From positions 1 to 42,906 of the forward strand of contig MU619356.1 of assembly GCA_025201805.1 (NCBI GenBank): a stretch of 42,906 bases of DNA, written 5' to 3'. The notes beneath the pieces were generated by a model. That model had not been told where the DNA came from. It worked only from the letters and a program-made list of their open reading frames with translations, and made no database searches. Positions 1 to 12,440 of the stretch are shown here, piece by piece; position 1 is the stretch's first letter; every line of letters begins with the position of its first letter. The stretch is from Parasitella parasitica (Eukaryota; Mucoromycota; Mucoromycetes; Mucorales; Mucoraceae). The position numbers were made by a program, and so were the translations under genes.

Positions 1-120
1 CGTTAGGTTTGATAGTTGGAGAGGGCGAACTGGAAAGTCCAGGTCGCGATGAATTTGCTAAAGTACGGGTAGTGTTTACCATGCGAAAGAAAGCTTCTTG
101 CCAATTATTTTTCAGCTGGC

Positions 121-206
121 GCCATTTATTTTTTGATAACTGACATTTATTTTTCTGAAATCGCCATTTATTTTTTCGAAATGGACAAAATTTACCAGCC
201 GCACTG
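121..206. repeat. Subterminal 21-bp tandem repeats and end of a Tc1-like element
   Basis: Three consecutive 21-bp units (121-141, 142-162, 163-183) share the core (G/C)CATTTATTTTT and differ at a few bases. They run directly into a terminal motif reading TTTACCAGCCGCACTG, which ends at 206. Its reverse complement begins CAGTGCGGCTGGTAAA, a form I associate with the ends of Mucoralean Tc1-like elements. The body of this element would lie to the left, largely outside the window. A diverged second copy of the same end lies at 2622-2697 in the same orientation. Confidence 0.6.
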
Positions 207-229
207 GATATGGAATAGACCATGAAATC

Positions 230-1480
230 CGGCTTAAACTTTGAATTTTTCTCAAGCTCTCCATTCGCCCTATATAATTACTTATCAATACGTTGTATTT
301 TTTTTTATGGTTTTATGCTTTTTTTACTTTCAATTTCTTTCTTGGCAAACTCAGCGTTACCAACATCAAGTGCCTTCTTATGGCTATCATCCGAGAGATT
401 GATTAATCGTACGTCCATTTTGGCAAGAGTTCCATTTTTAATCGAGTAAGATGATCTAGTATCACCCCAATGAGCCATTAAACCCGAAGAACGAAATACA
501 GTTTCAATAAGATAACCCCGAAGCTTGATGATATATGTAATCTTGTTCTAATAGGAAGCTTTGTGCCTTTTCAGTGAAGACTTCAGACGAATAGTGATGT
601 ACTTTTAGGATATGTTGATATACGTCACGAACAATATCGTCTTGGTCAGAAATATGTGAATACTTGATACGGTGCTGGGATCTTCACAAGGATTTTCGAT
701 GATCGTTTTCATTGAGTTACAACAACGCTTCATAATTTTCGGTCGTGTCTAAATTGACTACTTTTTAAACAGGTGCAAACCTATTTTGACAGACTTGTAA
801 TGCTTCTTCTGGGAGTTGTGAGAGTTGAATACCTGCTGTTGTGTCTGTCATATCGAGAATACCATTCATACCTAGAGTAACAAAATATCTACTTTTTCTA
901 TCAAATATTTGAGAATTGCTTGCCAGTGTACCAATAAAACTACCAATAGAGGAGCTCAAGCCAGGGATGAAAACACCATCGACCTCGTTGACAAAAATTC
1001 TTCGGCAGGAAGGCTGAAAAGAATGATCGCTACTTTTGTTTTCTTTATGACTTTTGTGCGATTGAGGGTTTAAATTGGCTAGAGGAGGGATCAGAATTGA
1101 TAAATTTGATTTTCTGGTAAGCGTCGAGAGAATGTTGTCGACTTTCATGATCCAATAGCCCATCCCAAAACTCCTCTACAGATCTATTTGAAAGAATTTA
1201 GTTTGATTGCTTGTTAGAATGATGAGATTGCAAGACGTGGCTTTGTGTTAATCACTTACTGAAAATTCTGCTTCTAAGACTGCATTTGACCACTGTGAAT
1301 AGAGAGAATCATCCGAGCTTTTAGCAAATGTTACAATAGTAACGTAGTCATTCATGGCTCTATCTCGATTCTGATAGGAATAGTCTCCAGCAGCAAAAAT
1401 CCTGGGAAGCCCATTGTTCTCTTTGTAGTTATTCTCAAGCCATTTAGCGGTGTGCTGAAGCGATAGAACTTTCCACAAAA
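230..1480 (-). pseudogene. Decayed unidentified gene
   Basis: Several minus-strand stretches look like coding sequence but do not join into one open frame. The 5' part (about 1478-1260) encodes a piece with AAGDYSYQNRDRAMNDYV and is followed by a consensus donor GTAAGT, with a possible acceptor near 1190. The next part (1163-765) contains GMNGILDMTDTTAG and SQLPEEALQVCQ. Further 3' are SDQDDIVRDVYQHILKVHH (about 650-590), then GYLIETVFRSSGLMAHWGDT (about 520-455) and LINLSDDSHKKALDVGNAEF (about 410-350), all in different frames and separated by stops. I recall similar hypothetical proteins in Mucorales but know no function. It lies between two Tc1-like ends, so it may be cargo, a nested element or an unrelated gene that decayed there. 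Confidence 0.45.
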
Positions 1481-2009
1481 AAGTAATTGAATGTCATCCT
1501 CTTACGGGGCTACTTTGGAGATTCCAAATCAAGCTAACAAACAGATTACCTATATATCTAACCGTGAAACCACGAAGCAATCATAATCAATTAACAACCA
1601 GCTAAAAGAAATCGGACCACAAACCACATTTGGAACGCATAGACCAATGTAAGGACTGGTCCATGCATGTCATTTACAAATGTGTCAGAAACAGCGATAT
1701 TAGAATATCGTACTTGATATCATGTAAAATCAAATACAGACAAACTTGAACTTGGTCCGACTGACAGTTACCACGGCAAAACTGACAGACAGACCGTTTA
1801 CAACAACGAACATAAATAGAGTAGAAATGTCTAACCTTTGCACGTTATCCTATTTCAAAAATAAAAAAGGAATTAAATTGTATCTATTGTTGTGTTTACA
1901 CTTTTTACTATTCGTACAAGCGGCGTTCCTACAACTTACATTAAATATTGGTGAATATATTTACATTTTGCATGATTTTAGATTCGCCAATAACTTCTCT
2001 TTTCAAATA

Positions 2010-2560
2010 GGCTATTGCTAGATCTAGCAATCCTCTATTTAAATAGCTATCCTGAAAATCTTGCAACTGTTCCTACAGTCAACCTAGCCCAATTGTTTCC
2101 CATGTTGAAGTTAAATCTAGCCTTATTAATAAAGACGCTGAGTCTTTTCACTTCATGGACCATTCGTATCTTGTTTGCAAATTATTTTCAGAGTTTCTTG
2201 CCTTGGGGTAGAAGGTTGGCTTCTTGACTTTAGTGAACATGTTGTTTCTCAAGTGTTGGTTCATTTGAGACTTTGAGATCTTGAAGTTCTCAAAATGCGA
2301 TGTCAAGGAGAGTCAATAATAGTATTTACACCAAAGCATAGCATTACGAGGGTCTATTCCGAGATACTTTGCTTGTTTCCTTTTTCCATAGGACCTTTGG
2401 TCATTCGATCGATGAACACCTCTCTGGTCTGGTCATTATAGTCTTTGTAAACGCCGTTGTCAATTGGTTTGGTGACTTTTACAACTTTTTTTATCGTATC
2501 GTTTGCTGTAGTTTCTTTCTCTGTTGGTTTGAGACTCAAGAAATAGGACTTTGGCTCGTG
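2010..2560 (-). pseudogene. Tc1/mariner-like transposase remnant
   Basis: The minus strand carries two recognisable parts of a Tc1-like transposase. The N-terminal part (2539-2360) has YNDQTREVFIDRM and, after a frameshift, AKYLGIDPRNAMLWCKYY, which looks like the helix-turn-helix DNA-binding region. About 200 bp further on (2136-2060) is VFINKARFNFNMGNNWAR, corresponding to the first catalytic block of the DDE domain, where intact relatives read F-I-D-E-A. Here the catalytic aspartate is asparagine. Stops and frameshifts separate the parts and I could not find the rest of the catalytic domain, so the copy is dead. Its start faces the terminal repeat ending at 2697, the expected arrangement for a transposase reading inward from that end. 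Confidence 0.65.
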
Positions 2561-2621
2561 ATGGTTTCGAGTACTATGTCTGGATTACTAACTTAATGTC
2601 AATTTGACTTTGTCCAAAAGA

Positions 2622-2697
2622 CAATCATTTTCAAGGCAACAGCCATTCGTTTTTGAGAAATCGCCATCACAACGGACAGAGTTTACCAGTCGCACTG
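2622..2697. repeat. Second, degenerate Tc1-like terminal repeat
   Basis: The sequence ending GTTTACCAGTCGCACTG at 2697 matches the end at 191-206 (TTTACCAGCCGCACTG) with one substitution. The preceding GCCATT...GAAATC and GCCATC stretches are worn versions of the 21-bp subterminal units. Both ends point the same way, so they are two right-hand ends rather than the inverted pair of one element. No matching left-hand end was found between them. Confidence 0.55.
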
Positions 2698-3086
2698 TGG
2701 TACTGTATCGCTGAATATCACCAAATATATTCTTTGTCAGTCAACCATGATATCTACATATCCGTCTCTTATAGTTATCAGAATCAATTAGTATAAATAT
2801 CCATTCATTTTATATCAATAAATTTTTATCCTATTTAACAATAATTCTTCTATAGTAAACCTTCAAATATTACAGTCATGAGGTGCAAAATATAATACTC
2901 CACAAGGTAACATATATTTAGGGAAAAAACTCAACAACTACCAAATCAAGCCTATGAGGACCATCCGCAAGGAAGTTGAATATTTTTTCAGCGGCAATGG
3001 GTTTTAGCTGTTTCTAGAAAAAAAAAAATATCGGCTTGATCACTTACTCTCAAACTCTTTTTTGAACCAGAATATAATAATTAAAC

Positions 3087-6000
3087 ATGCCATTTGATTA
3101 TATTCAATTATTAGATACAAGTGTCATTCATCAATTGAGATCGTGGGTTTTTATTCTTCCACTCTCCCAAACCTATAATTCATGCTTCTTTTAGGTCTCT
3201 TGTAATCACTTCCATAACACAATGCGTCAAAGAGTTGATTCATAATGGTATAATGGACGGAATTCATATAGAAGTACTTTTGCTTTACTAATGCAAAATG
3301 TAGCTCTTGATGCAAAGGCAGAAAACATTGATATATTTCTAGATATTGAAAAGTTTACTGTACAAGTAAACGACGATGGTTTTGGCATACAAAACTTGAA
3401 TAGAATAGGCCAAAGACATGGTGAGATTGTTAATGGAACACAGGAACCAGATTGTACTACTAATAGAAAAACTTGACACCATAGTTACCTCCAAATGCCA
3501 TTCATTATCTGACATAAAAGAGTTAAAGACATTTGGATATAGAGGAGAAGGTATAATTGAGATATCGCCAGCACACATAAGGGGTTCTCATCTTGTTTAA
3601 CAAATTAAAAAGCTTTAGCGGCTATCGCAAATGAATCATTGACTCAAATTATTTCAAAACACTATCTATCCAACGATACGTTTGAAGGTTTTTGGAGAGT
3701 ATATATATTAGATTTAATGACTACATTCGAAGGACAATGTATTAATGAAATTTTATTATCAAGGACGGAAAAATGGTTGGGGAAATTTACGTGTCAAAAC
3801 ATACCAGGAAAATCCGTTCAGGCACAAATGTGATTGTTCGAGATTTGTTTTATAAGGTAGATATCATCATAATACTGTTCTTTTGCACTGTGTAAACATA
3901 AGTATATAGTTTCCTGTTCGACGACGGCAAATAACATCGGCCTCTTCTTATCAACATATTGTCATCTTGGAGTCGGTGAAACGACTGATCACAACATTTG
4001 CAATTTTATTTCCACATGTTGCGTTTAATCTTGTAGACAATACACGCAACACAAAGATTTTGACTATCAAGAAGGTATTCTGTTAAAAACGCTAGTATAC
4101 ATGGATTAGTGGTAACATTGTGCTGCTCAAGACGAGATCTACATTGCAAACGTTCAAGCAAATATTAAGCCAGGAAGCTACCAATGTGAGCATACAATCA
4201 CTTGACAAATGCAGATGATGTTTCTGTTCTGATCGAAATACCGTATACAGAAATTTGAAACGATATTCTTGAACGAGAGCAATGTCAAGCTAGAGGGCCA
4301 TTTCTCTTCTAAAAGTTTCCCAAACAAGGTATGTTGTTTTCGTGTATATGTGGAGACTGATGAACTCATTTAAGTTAGTCGCATCAATATATTTGTAAGT
4401 ATACATCGAATGCTGGCCAAGCATTATGCAAGACTAAAATTTTCCCAAAGATTTCAATAATCACTTTCTCCCTTCAAACAACGAATTATACAAATACGTA
4501 TCGGATTTATTTTCTGCAAGCCAATTCTCAGTAAACAAGGTATACATTACATTGGATTCTGCGCCAAGTAAAAATTATTCAAATGTGGAATGTGCAGGAC
4601 CAAGAAAGGATTACGGCAAATGGTCAGCATGCGGGCAAAGGTATAGAGCATTAAGTACCAGACCAACTCGATTGGAGCTAAACCGATTGAATTTAGGAAG
4701 ATTCATTCAAAAATACCCAATTTATATCATCAAACTGTCATGCGACACCTGGAGCAGCTATGATATTAATGTGCATTTAGACATGTTTGCTGAATTCCAC
4801 GACTTCAAGAAGGTCAAAGCTATGCTGACAAAAGTTACCAACCAATTTCTCGATCAAGCAGGGTTTTTAAAAGGCACCATTGATAAGGAACCGCAAAGAA
4901 AGAGAAACAAAATTGAGAAAACTGGAAAAAATACTATCGACCCATATGTAGCGCATTCGGTTTCTTCCAATCAATCTCGTCTGAGCGAGCAAACTGAGGA
5001 ACAGCGGCAACCTGACTACTTGACATGGTGGGACCCCAGAAGACAAACCATGTTTTACATAGACCCAAATACAGGAAACAGGTACGTCTTATACCGTATA
5101 GCATGTGTTTTAGACACTTGAATTGTATGTTGAAACGTTGCTCGTTTTTATTAGTTTTCTGACTCCACCTCCACCGCCCCTACCATCATCTTTCTCCAGC
5201 CAAAGTTCCGTTTCTACAAATTCACAACGTAATGTTATTGACCGATCTCATCTGAAAAGAAGCCGCAAAGTATCGAATTTAGATGCACTGTTTAAAAATA
5301 TCAATAATTGGCCGCCCAGAAACCTTCATCTTGAAACTTCGTATAAACTGTCAAAACAGGACTTGAAAGACGCGACAGTGCTAAATCAAGTGGATAATAA
5401 GTTTATAGCCATTCAACCAAGATACCCAAGGATACTTATCATGATAGATCAGCATGCTGCAGATGAACGTATAAAGCTAGAGGAAATGGTATCAATTGGG
5501 ATACAATCAAGTACTATACTGGAGCCCGGTATTGCTATTCAACTCGATTCTCCTACTGAATACGAAGCATTGCAGAACGACGAACGTATTTTGAAATGCC
5601 TAAAAATGTGGGGTATACAGATTCGGATTCCTTCAAAATTGGAAGACAATATCAATACCCCAAACAACACGACACTCTCGCATTCTCGATTTTTTGATAC
5701 CAATCAAGCGTCCCCTCATTTTCATAAAAGCAAAGTTATCATTACACATTTGCCACAGCTGATAGCCGAACGATGCATATTGGATCATTCAATTCTGAAG
5801 AGCATTATACGGGACCACATGTATTGGATTAAAGAACAAACAGATGAGTTTGCAATATTCAATACATGCCCCAGAGGTATTTTGGAAATGCTTAAATCGC
5901 GAGCTTGTCGAAGTAGGTTTCAATAATAGGTAGAATAGACAGAGTGGTTGTTAAATTCTAGCTTTTAGGTGCCATCATGTTTAACGACACACTAGATCTA

Positions 6001-6220
6001 GAGGAATGTTCTACAATCGTGAAAAAATTATCAAACTGTAATTTTCCGTTTCAGTGTGCTCATGGAAGGTAGTAATAGCTATCTAGATCGAAATACTTGG
6101 CTTACCATCTTTGTTTTATATTATTCATTCAGGCCTTCAGCTGTACCAATCCAACTAGAAACGTCCCCGCCTGCAAGCACAATACAACGAAAAGTAAATT
6201 GGGAAAAATTTAAAAAATAG
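3087..6220 (+). CDS. MLH3: DNA mismatch repair protein MLH3 (MutL homologue)
   Basis: MutL-family endonuclease subunit; in other fungi MLH3 pairs with MLH1 for meiotic crossover resolution and a minor mismatch-repair role. Exons: 3087-3142, 3195-3247, 3304-3420, 3467-3550, 3613-3698, 3764-3856, 3910-4074, 4132-4185, 4251-4328, 4379-4394, 4451-4539, 4598-4640, 4697-5081, 5155-5912, 5969-6068, 6133-6220. They sum to 2265 nt, giving 754 residues. The N-terminal GHKL ATPase shows KELIHNALDAKA (motif I), DDGFGI (motif II) and GYRGEAL (motif III); FPVRRR follows. The C-terminal domain has the endonuclease motif DQHAADERIKLEE, then SRACRSAIMFND and CAHGRP, all typical of active MLH3/PMS proteins. 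Every intron is 50-73 nt, and one exon is only 16 nt. The gene is convergent with GCV2, 334 bp away. Intact family motifs suggest a working gene; the start ATG fits the family N-terminus. Confidence 0.93.
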
Positions 6221-6554
6221 ATGTTTTGTTTCAATATATACTTTTTATTGACTAAATTGTTGATAACCAAGTGTATTTGTATGCGTCTTTTTTTTTTTTG
6301 ATTTTGTAACAATGCAATGAAAGGAATACCAAAGCGGAGTTGATATGTCAAATTCTTCATATGGTAATAGTATCCAGTTCAACTCAGGAACACATATTTC
6401 CAGGTGCGAAAAGGTCAAATTTCAACCGCAAGCTTATACTTTTTTATAATTAGTGATTTTTATTGTTGGGATATAGAAATCGAATATGTGATTGTTGAAA
6501 TTCAAAGTTTGAAAGAAAAATAAGTCTATTATACATAAAATTACAAGGAACTAA

Positions 6555-9500
6555 TTAGTTGTTCTCCTCCATGTATTCTTCAGGTGAAGGGCAGGTACAC
6601 ATCAAGTTGCGATCACCATAGGCATCATCAACGCGAGAAACGGATGGCCAGAACTTCTTTTCACGGAGGTAAGGCATAGGGAAAGCAGCGACTTCACGAG
6701 AGTAGGGACGGTCCCACTTATCGGCCATCAAGGTCTTGATAGAATGAGGAGCAGAGTTGAGCATGTTGTTACCAGTGGGCAATTTACCATCAATGACTTG
6801 TTGGATTTCGCCACGAATAGAGATCATAGCATCACAGAAGCGGTCGAGTTCAGCCTTGCTTTCAGATTCAGTAGGCTCAATCATGAGAGTGTTAGTGACA
6901 GGCCAGGACATGGTAGGGCTGTGGAAGCCGTAATCTTGAAGACGCTTGGCAACGTCAATAGCTTCAATACCGTGGTCGGTAAAAGGTCTGATATCGACAA
7001 TGAATTCATGACCACACATGCCGTTTTCGTTGGTGTACAAGATTTCATAATGGTCACCAAGACGGCTGGCCATGTAGTTGGCATTCAAGATAGCGAGCTT
7101 GGTAGATTGAGTAAGACCTTCGCCACCCATCATCTTGATGTAAGCCCAGGAGATAGGCAAGATAGAAGCAGAACCATAAGGAGCAGCAGAAACGGGACCA
7201 ATAGCATTTTGACCACCGCAAGCAATAACAGGATGACCAGGGAGATAAGGCTCAAGTTCCTTGGTGCAAGCAATAGGGCCCATACCAGGTCCACCACCAC
7301 CGTGAGGGATACAGAAGGTCTTGTGCAAGTTCATGTGGCAGACATCAGCACCAATTTCAGCAGGCTTGGTTAAACCAATTTGGGCGTTCAAGTTGGCGCC
7401 ATCGAGATAGACAAGACCACCATTTTCGTGAACAACCTTACAGGCTTCAGAGACACCGGCCTCGAACATACCAAAAGTAGAGGGGTAGGTAATCATAACA
7501 GCAGCCAACTTGTCCTTGTGCTTCTTGGCCTTGGCCTTCAAGTCCTCCATATCCAAATTACCGTCAGAGTCGCATTGAACAATAACAACGTCCATGCCAG
7601 ACATGGCAGCAGAAGCAGGGTTAGTACCGTGAGCAGAGATAGGAATCAAGCAGACGTTACGTTGGGCCTCACCACGAGCATGGTGATAGGCACGAATGAC
7701 ACGGAGACCGGCATACTCGCCTTGAGCACCAGAGTTGGGCTGGAGAGACACACCTTCGAAACCGGTAATTTCCTTCAAATCATCAGCAAGTTCATCGAGC
7801 ATGGTGACATAACCCTCAGTTTGTTCAACAGGTGCAAAAGGATGAATGTTGGAGAATTCAGGCCAGGTAACAGGAATCATTTCAGATGTGGCGTTCAACT
7901 TCATGGTACAGCTGCCAAGAGCAATCATAGAGTGGACCAAAGAGAGATCCTTGCTTTCAAGGTGATGGATGTAACGGAGCATCTCAGTTTCAGAGTGATA
8001 AGAGTTGAAAACAGGATGTTGCAAGTAGGCTGAAGTACGCTTAAGCTGACCAGGGAATGTGGCAGTCTTGGCATCGAGAGCACCAGAGAGCTCTTCAACG
8101 GTGACAGTGGGAGCGCCATCCTTTTGGAAGACGTTGACCAATTTGCCGAGTTCTTGTTCAGTGACAGCTTCATCGAGTGTAACACCAACAGTGCCGTTGT
8201 CGATAGCACGGATGTTGATTCCAGCAGCAGCAGCCTTTGTGAGGATAGAAGAAGAGTTACCAACCTTGATGGCAAGAGTGTCAAAGAAGTTTCCATCATT
8301 CTCGATAGTATAGCCAGCCTTGCGGATGCCTTCAGCCAAAACAGCTGTCAGGTTGTTGATACGCTGAGCAATAGCCTTGACACCCTCAGGACCGTGGTAG
8401 ACAGCGTACATAGCAGACATATTGGCTAAGAGAGCTTGGGCGGTACAGATATTACTGGTGGCCTTTTCACGACGGATGTGTTGTTCTCTGGTTTGCAGGG
8501 CAAGACGATAAGCATGGTTGCCATCGGCATCCTTGGAAACACCGATCAAACGACCAGGCATGCGACGCTTGTGTTCATCCTTACAGGCAAAGAAGGCAGC
8601 GTGAGGACCACCGAAACCCATGGGGACACCGAAGCGTTGAGAGTTACCGAGAGCCATATCAGCACCAAACTCTCCAGGAGACTTGAGCAAAGTCAAAGCC
8701 ATTAGGTCAGTAGCAACAGCAACTTGGCCGCCGGCAGCATGAACATTGGCAGTCAGTTCCTCATAATCCTTGACTGAACCACGAGTATCAGGGTACTAGA
8801 ATACAGAGGATGTAAGTATACGAAATTTCGGCAATTCAAAGATTGGAAATATAGACTGAATGCTATACACGCCACATTGGAACTCCACATCTTATCACAC
8901 GTTTCCCCACAATTTTGAAAATTACCTGTAATAAAACACCACAGAGATTCTTCTTGTTTTCAGCAAAGTTAAAGTGGAATGTGTCAGCAACAACAACCTC
9001 GATGTTAAATGATTCGGCGCGAGTCTTCAAGCAAGCAATGGTTTGGGGGTGGCAGTTTTCGTCGACAACAAAGAGATTCTTCTTGCGACGACCAGCTTGC
9101 CACGCCATCAACATGGCTTCGGCAGCAGCAGTGCCTTCATCCAAAAGAGAGGCGTTTGCAATAGGCATGCCAGTCAAATCAGTAATCATGGTCTGGTAGT
9201 TCAAGAGAGACTCCAAACGACCTTGAGCAATCTCAGGTTGATAGGGAGTGTACTACGATAAATTAGCGGACATGCTCCACGCAATACTGCTGCACAACGA
9301 CTTACTTGAGTATACCATGCGGGGTTCTCGAGAACGTTACGCAAAATGACATTGGGCACAACTGTGTCAGTATAGCCTTGGCCAATGTATGAACGGTTGA
9401 CCTTGTTCTTGGAAGCAATGTCCTTGAGACGGGCAAGCAATTGACGCTCAGGTACACCTTCAGGGATACTCAAGGCTTTAGGAGAACGGATGGCGGAGGG

Positions 9501-9764
9501 GATAGTCTTTGCAAGCAGCTCGTCAATGTTTTTAACGCCGAGTTGATTCAGCATTGACTTGATTTCCTTTGACTCGGAACCAAGATGGCGGCGAGGGAAT
9601 GTATCAAGAGGAGCGAGCTTGGCAAGAGCAGGCTTTGTTGTATGTTGAAAGCGAACGAAAGGCTTGGTGACGATGCTGGGTTGTCTTAATTGTTGAGAAG
9701 CCAAGCGTTGTGCAGGTAAACGTGCAATAGCACCCTTGGATCTGATAGCAATGCGAGACAACAT
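6555..9764 (-). CDS. GCV2: Glycine dehydrogenase (decarboxylating), P-protein, mitochondrial
   Basis: P-protein of the glycine cleavage system. It decarboxylates glycine using pyridoxal phosphate and passes the aminomethyl group to the lipoylated H-protein in the mitochondrial matrix. Exons on the minus strand: 9764-9306, 9252-8926, 8795-6555 (3027 nt, 1008 residues, the usual length). The first 40 residues are rich in Arg, Ala and Ser with no acidic residues (starts [11 protein letters not shown]), a good matrix-targeting presequence. [19 protein letters not shown] spans the first junction and is a family hallmark. The PLP lysine lies in [20 protein letters not shown]. The second intron (130 nt) is long for this region. 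The reverse strand holds several long open frames (6744-8705) that are composition shadows of this strongly codon-biased gene. Confidence 0.96.
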
Positions 9765-11291
9765 TTGCTTTTTTTTTTTATTTTAAACAAGATACAAGAG
9801 AATAAGAAAGGAAAAGCTCAGTTTTAGAATCCAAATTTCATAGTATTTATTCGATTTCGAAATTGGCGCGTGAATGCTTTGGATGCTAGATGATTCGTAT
9901 CTATTGGGGAAGCAAGGTTTGATCTACCTGCCATTACAGGCAACATCTTGGCCCCGAGTACATCCACTCTGTCAGAATAGTCACTATTTTTTTTTCAGGA
10001 AAAAAAAAACTTGCCTTTTAAAGCATTGGAAGAGTTGCTATTTGCATTGCTTGCTACAGCTTTTTGTTGTTCATCGACATGAATGTCTTAATTGTTACTA
10101 AAAAATGTAAAATATTGTAATGCAAACAGATTTCTTTGCTGCAATAACCGAGCAAGAGAGAAAATACCGTATAAACATAAGAAAAGGAACATATACAACG
10201 CTGGTGAATTGATCGTGCCTGGATTTTTTTTTCTTTTTTTTCTGTGCAGTTGCAGTTATCTTTTATTTGTCGACTCTTTGGATGATAGAAAAAGACCATC
10301 AAAAGCCAAACGTACCCGAAAATGTTTTTTTGTGAAACCTTGTCGGTTGAGTATATAAATAAGAATTAAATGTTTTTTCTAACTGGACAGTGTGATTCAC
10401 ACGGACATCTACAGCCTTAGCATCTACATCTATTATATCAATGTCGGAATTTCGTACCCGAAATATAGTAAATCTATCTTTGTGTGTCTATTTGATTTTC
10501 CACACATATTTGAATCAAGATTTCCTCGGATTTTTGGCTGCTGTTATGCAGACACATGCATGATTTTCGGTTATGTACATATTGAATCTCGGATAAACGT
10601 TAAATTGAAAGTCGTCATCTTATTCCGGGCGCACTGACATTTATGATGACGACGAAGACGATCAATGGTAGGGACGATGAGCAAGCGTGTCTGCTGCCAT
10701 GTTTCGTATGTGTATTTACTATCAACATTTTCTTTATTGACTGTAGATTACTTGATTTTGAATGACTCCTCCTTGAAATGAAATCAATGCATGACGAGTG
10801 TCATCAAATGACGCTATGCAAAATATGGTTCCATATGAAAACTTTTTACAACTTACCTAAATCAGAGAAACTAGTTGATATATATTGTTTGTGCATGAGC
10901 CCGTCTTGAAAATCAGTGGGATATTTTAGATTTGCGCAGATTCTGCCACAGTATGAAGGGTCTCTATCGTAACAGCAAATATGACGCTATTTGCATCGCC
11001 TTTTTCTCTTCGCTATTTTTAATATGATACCCAACAAAAATATCTCGCCTGGATGTCAAGTATTAAAAGAATTTTTTAATTATAGCTACCATCTTTTTAC
11101 CGAACTTTATTCAATAAATCTAATGAATTGAAATGCTTTAAAACATTTGTTGTTATTTTGAATTCTGTCATCTTTATTGTACGACTCAAGCTGTCCCTTT
11201 TCTTGGTATGCTATATATTAAAAAAAAAAATTAAAAAAATAGAATAGCAAAATTCATTCACAAAGAACTATACAAATACATCCCAACATTT

Positions 11292-11383
11292 AATAAGCCG
11301 ACTTGTATCCTCGAACCAGGTTTAAAGAATTAGGTGGTGGCTATCCCTACTCCTTCACCCAATGGATACACTGCTGGCTTATT
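11292..11383. ncRNA. Candidate structured RNA or compact nested inverted repeat
   Basis: Three complementary segment pairs nest inside one another: 11292-11299 with 11376-11383 (AATAAGCC/GGCTTATT, 8 bp), 11305-11310 with 11364-11369 (GTATCC/GGATAC, 6 bp) and 11330-11336 with 11356-11362 (7 bp). The innermost pair contains one G-U wobble if transcribed from the minus strand but an A-C mismatch on the plus strand, which favours the minus strand. A minus-strand transcript would meet T-runs beginning about 50 nt past the outer helix (the complement of the A-runs at 11220-11241), as a Pol III terminator would require. GGTTCGAGGAT inside it resembles part of a Pol III B box, but no tRNA fold is possible. 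No RNA family is recognised. Confidence 0.3.
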
Positions 11384-12402
11384 CCTAACAGCATGCTAAT
11401 CTTGCTATTCGAACACCTTTTGGTGCATTTTTATGGTAAATAATAGCCCTGCATCAAATAATTCACAAGATAGGAAGCGGCACTCTTCCCATCAGCAATA
11501 AAATGAGAACTACTCTCAAAGCCTTATATATGCAGGATTTCTAATTAATATGATAAAAGCATTTGAATTAAAACCCTCGCTTATTACCGTCAAATTTGTA
11601 TCAAGATACCAGTTAATATTAATATTACGACAGTCTTGACATTAACTTTTGCCTTATAATGCTTTTACTTGGTTGTTTAATCGATATATTTCACTATATA
11701 TTTGCTATACACAATGAAATACATTCTAATATGTAATGCAGGTAATCCTTTTACTGAGATCCTATAAAGTAGATGCATCGCCTAAGAGGTTTACCAATAC
11801 GCACTTGCGCTTTCTTGTTATTATTTATGTCCTGTTTTTAATTGTGTACAATTGATGGTTTAGGAAGTTCATGTTACTTGACCAAAGCTGTCATTGGCTG
11901 ACAAGTATAAGAGGCCAAGTGAACTAATTTTGTGATGATAGATATCTTGGTATTTGTATTTATCAGATGAACTCATATTTTTATAATATTTATGAGTGAC
12001 ATAACATATCTATTTAGATTTTCGCCATTTAATACATAATACTTAGAAAGGCGCTTTGCTTTTTTGGGTCTGTACTAATCCTTATGAAGATTATGACCCG
12101 CAAAGTCGGAATTTGCCTTATATAATACCCAAGATACTACATTTTATTCAAACAATCTCAAATTTAGATGCTGAGATTTTAGTCAACAAAAATATCAGTT
12201 TCTAGTGCATGACTTCCTTGCAAGATTCTTGGTAAAACTCGTCGTTGTATGCTCCATCCTTCGATGAGCCTTATCTCTAATTCTTGAGGCTTTTGATTTT
12301 ATGCTTTCTTTTCTCAAGCTTCTTTTCTAAATAGGCTCAGATGTGTTGAATATTAGCTTTCCCTCTGTAACATGGGACACTATTATTTTGAAGAATGGAT
12401 GG

Positions 12403-12440
12403 TATTTTTTTTTTTTTTTTTTTTTTTTTTNNNNNNNNNN
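12403..12440. other. Poly(T) tract followed by a 10-N assembly gap
   Basis: A run of T from about 12403 to 12430 ends in ten N at 12431-12440. The fixed-size N block marks an assembly join of unknown true length, so sequence order across it should be treated with care. Confidence 0.95.

Noticed and set aside
6744..8705. Long plus-strand open frames antisense to GCV2
   Set aside because: They mirror a strongly codon-biased gene and have no recognisable domains; the minus strand carries the full P-protein.
9874..10637. Chain of short plus-strand open frames upstream of GCV2
   Set aside because: The products are low-complexity and rich in Phe, Lys and Cys, without family resemblance or joinable exons.
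11292..11383. tRNA interpretation of the nested repeat because of GGTTCGA
   Set aside because: The bases flanking the putative T loop do not pair and there is no anticodon arm; it was kept only as an unclassified structure.
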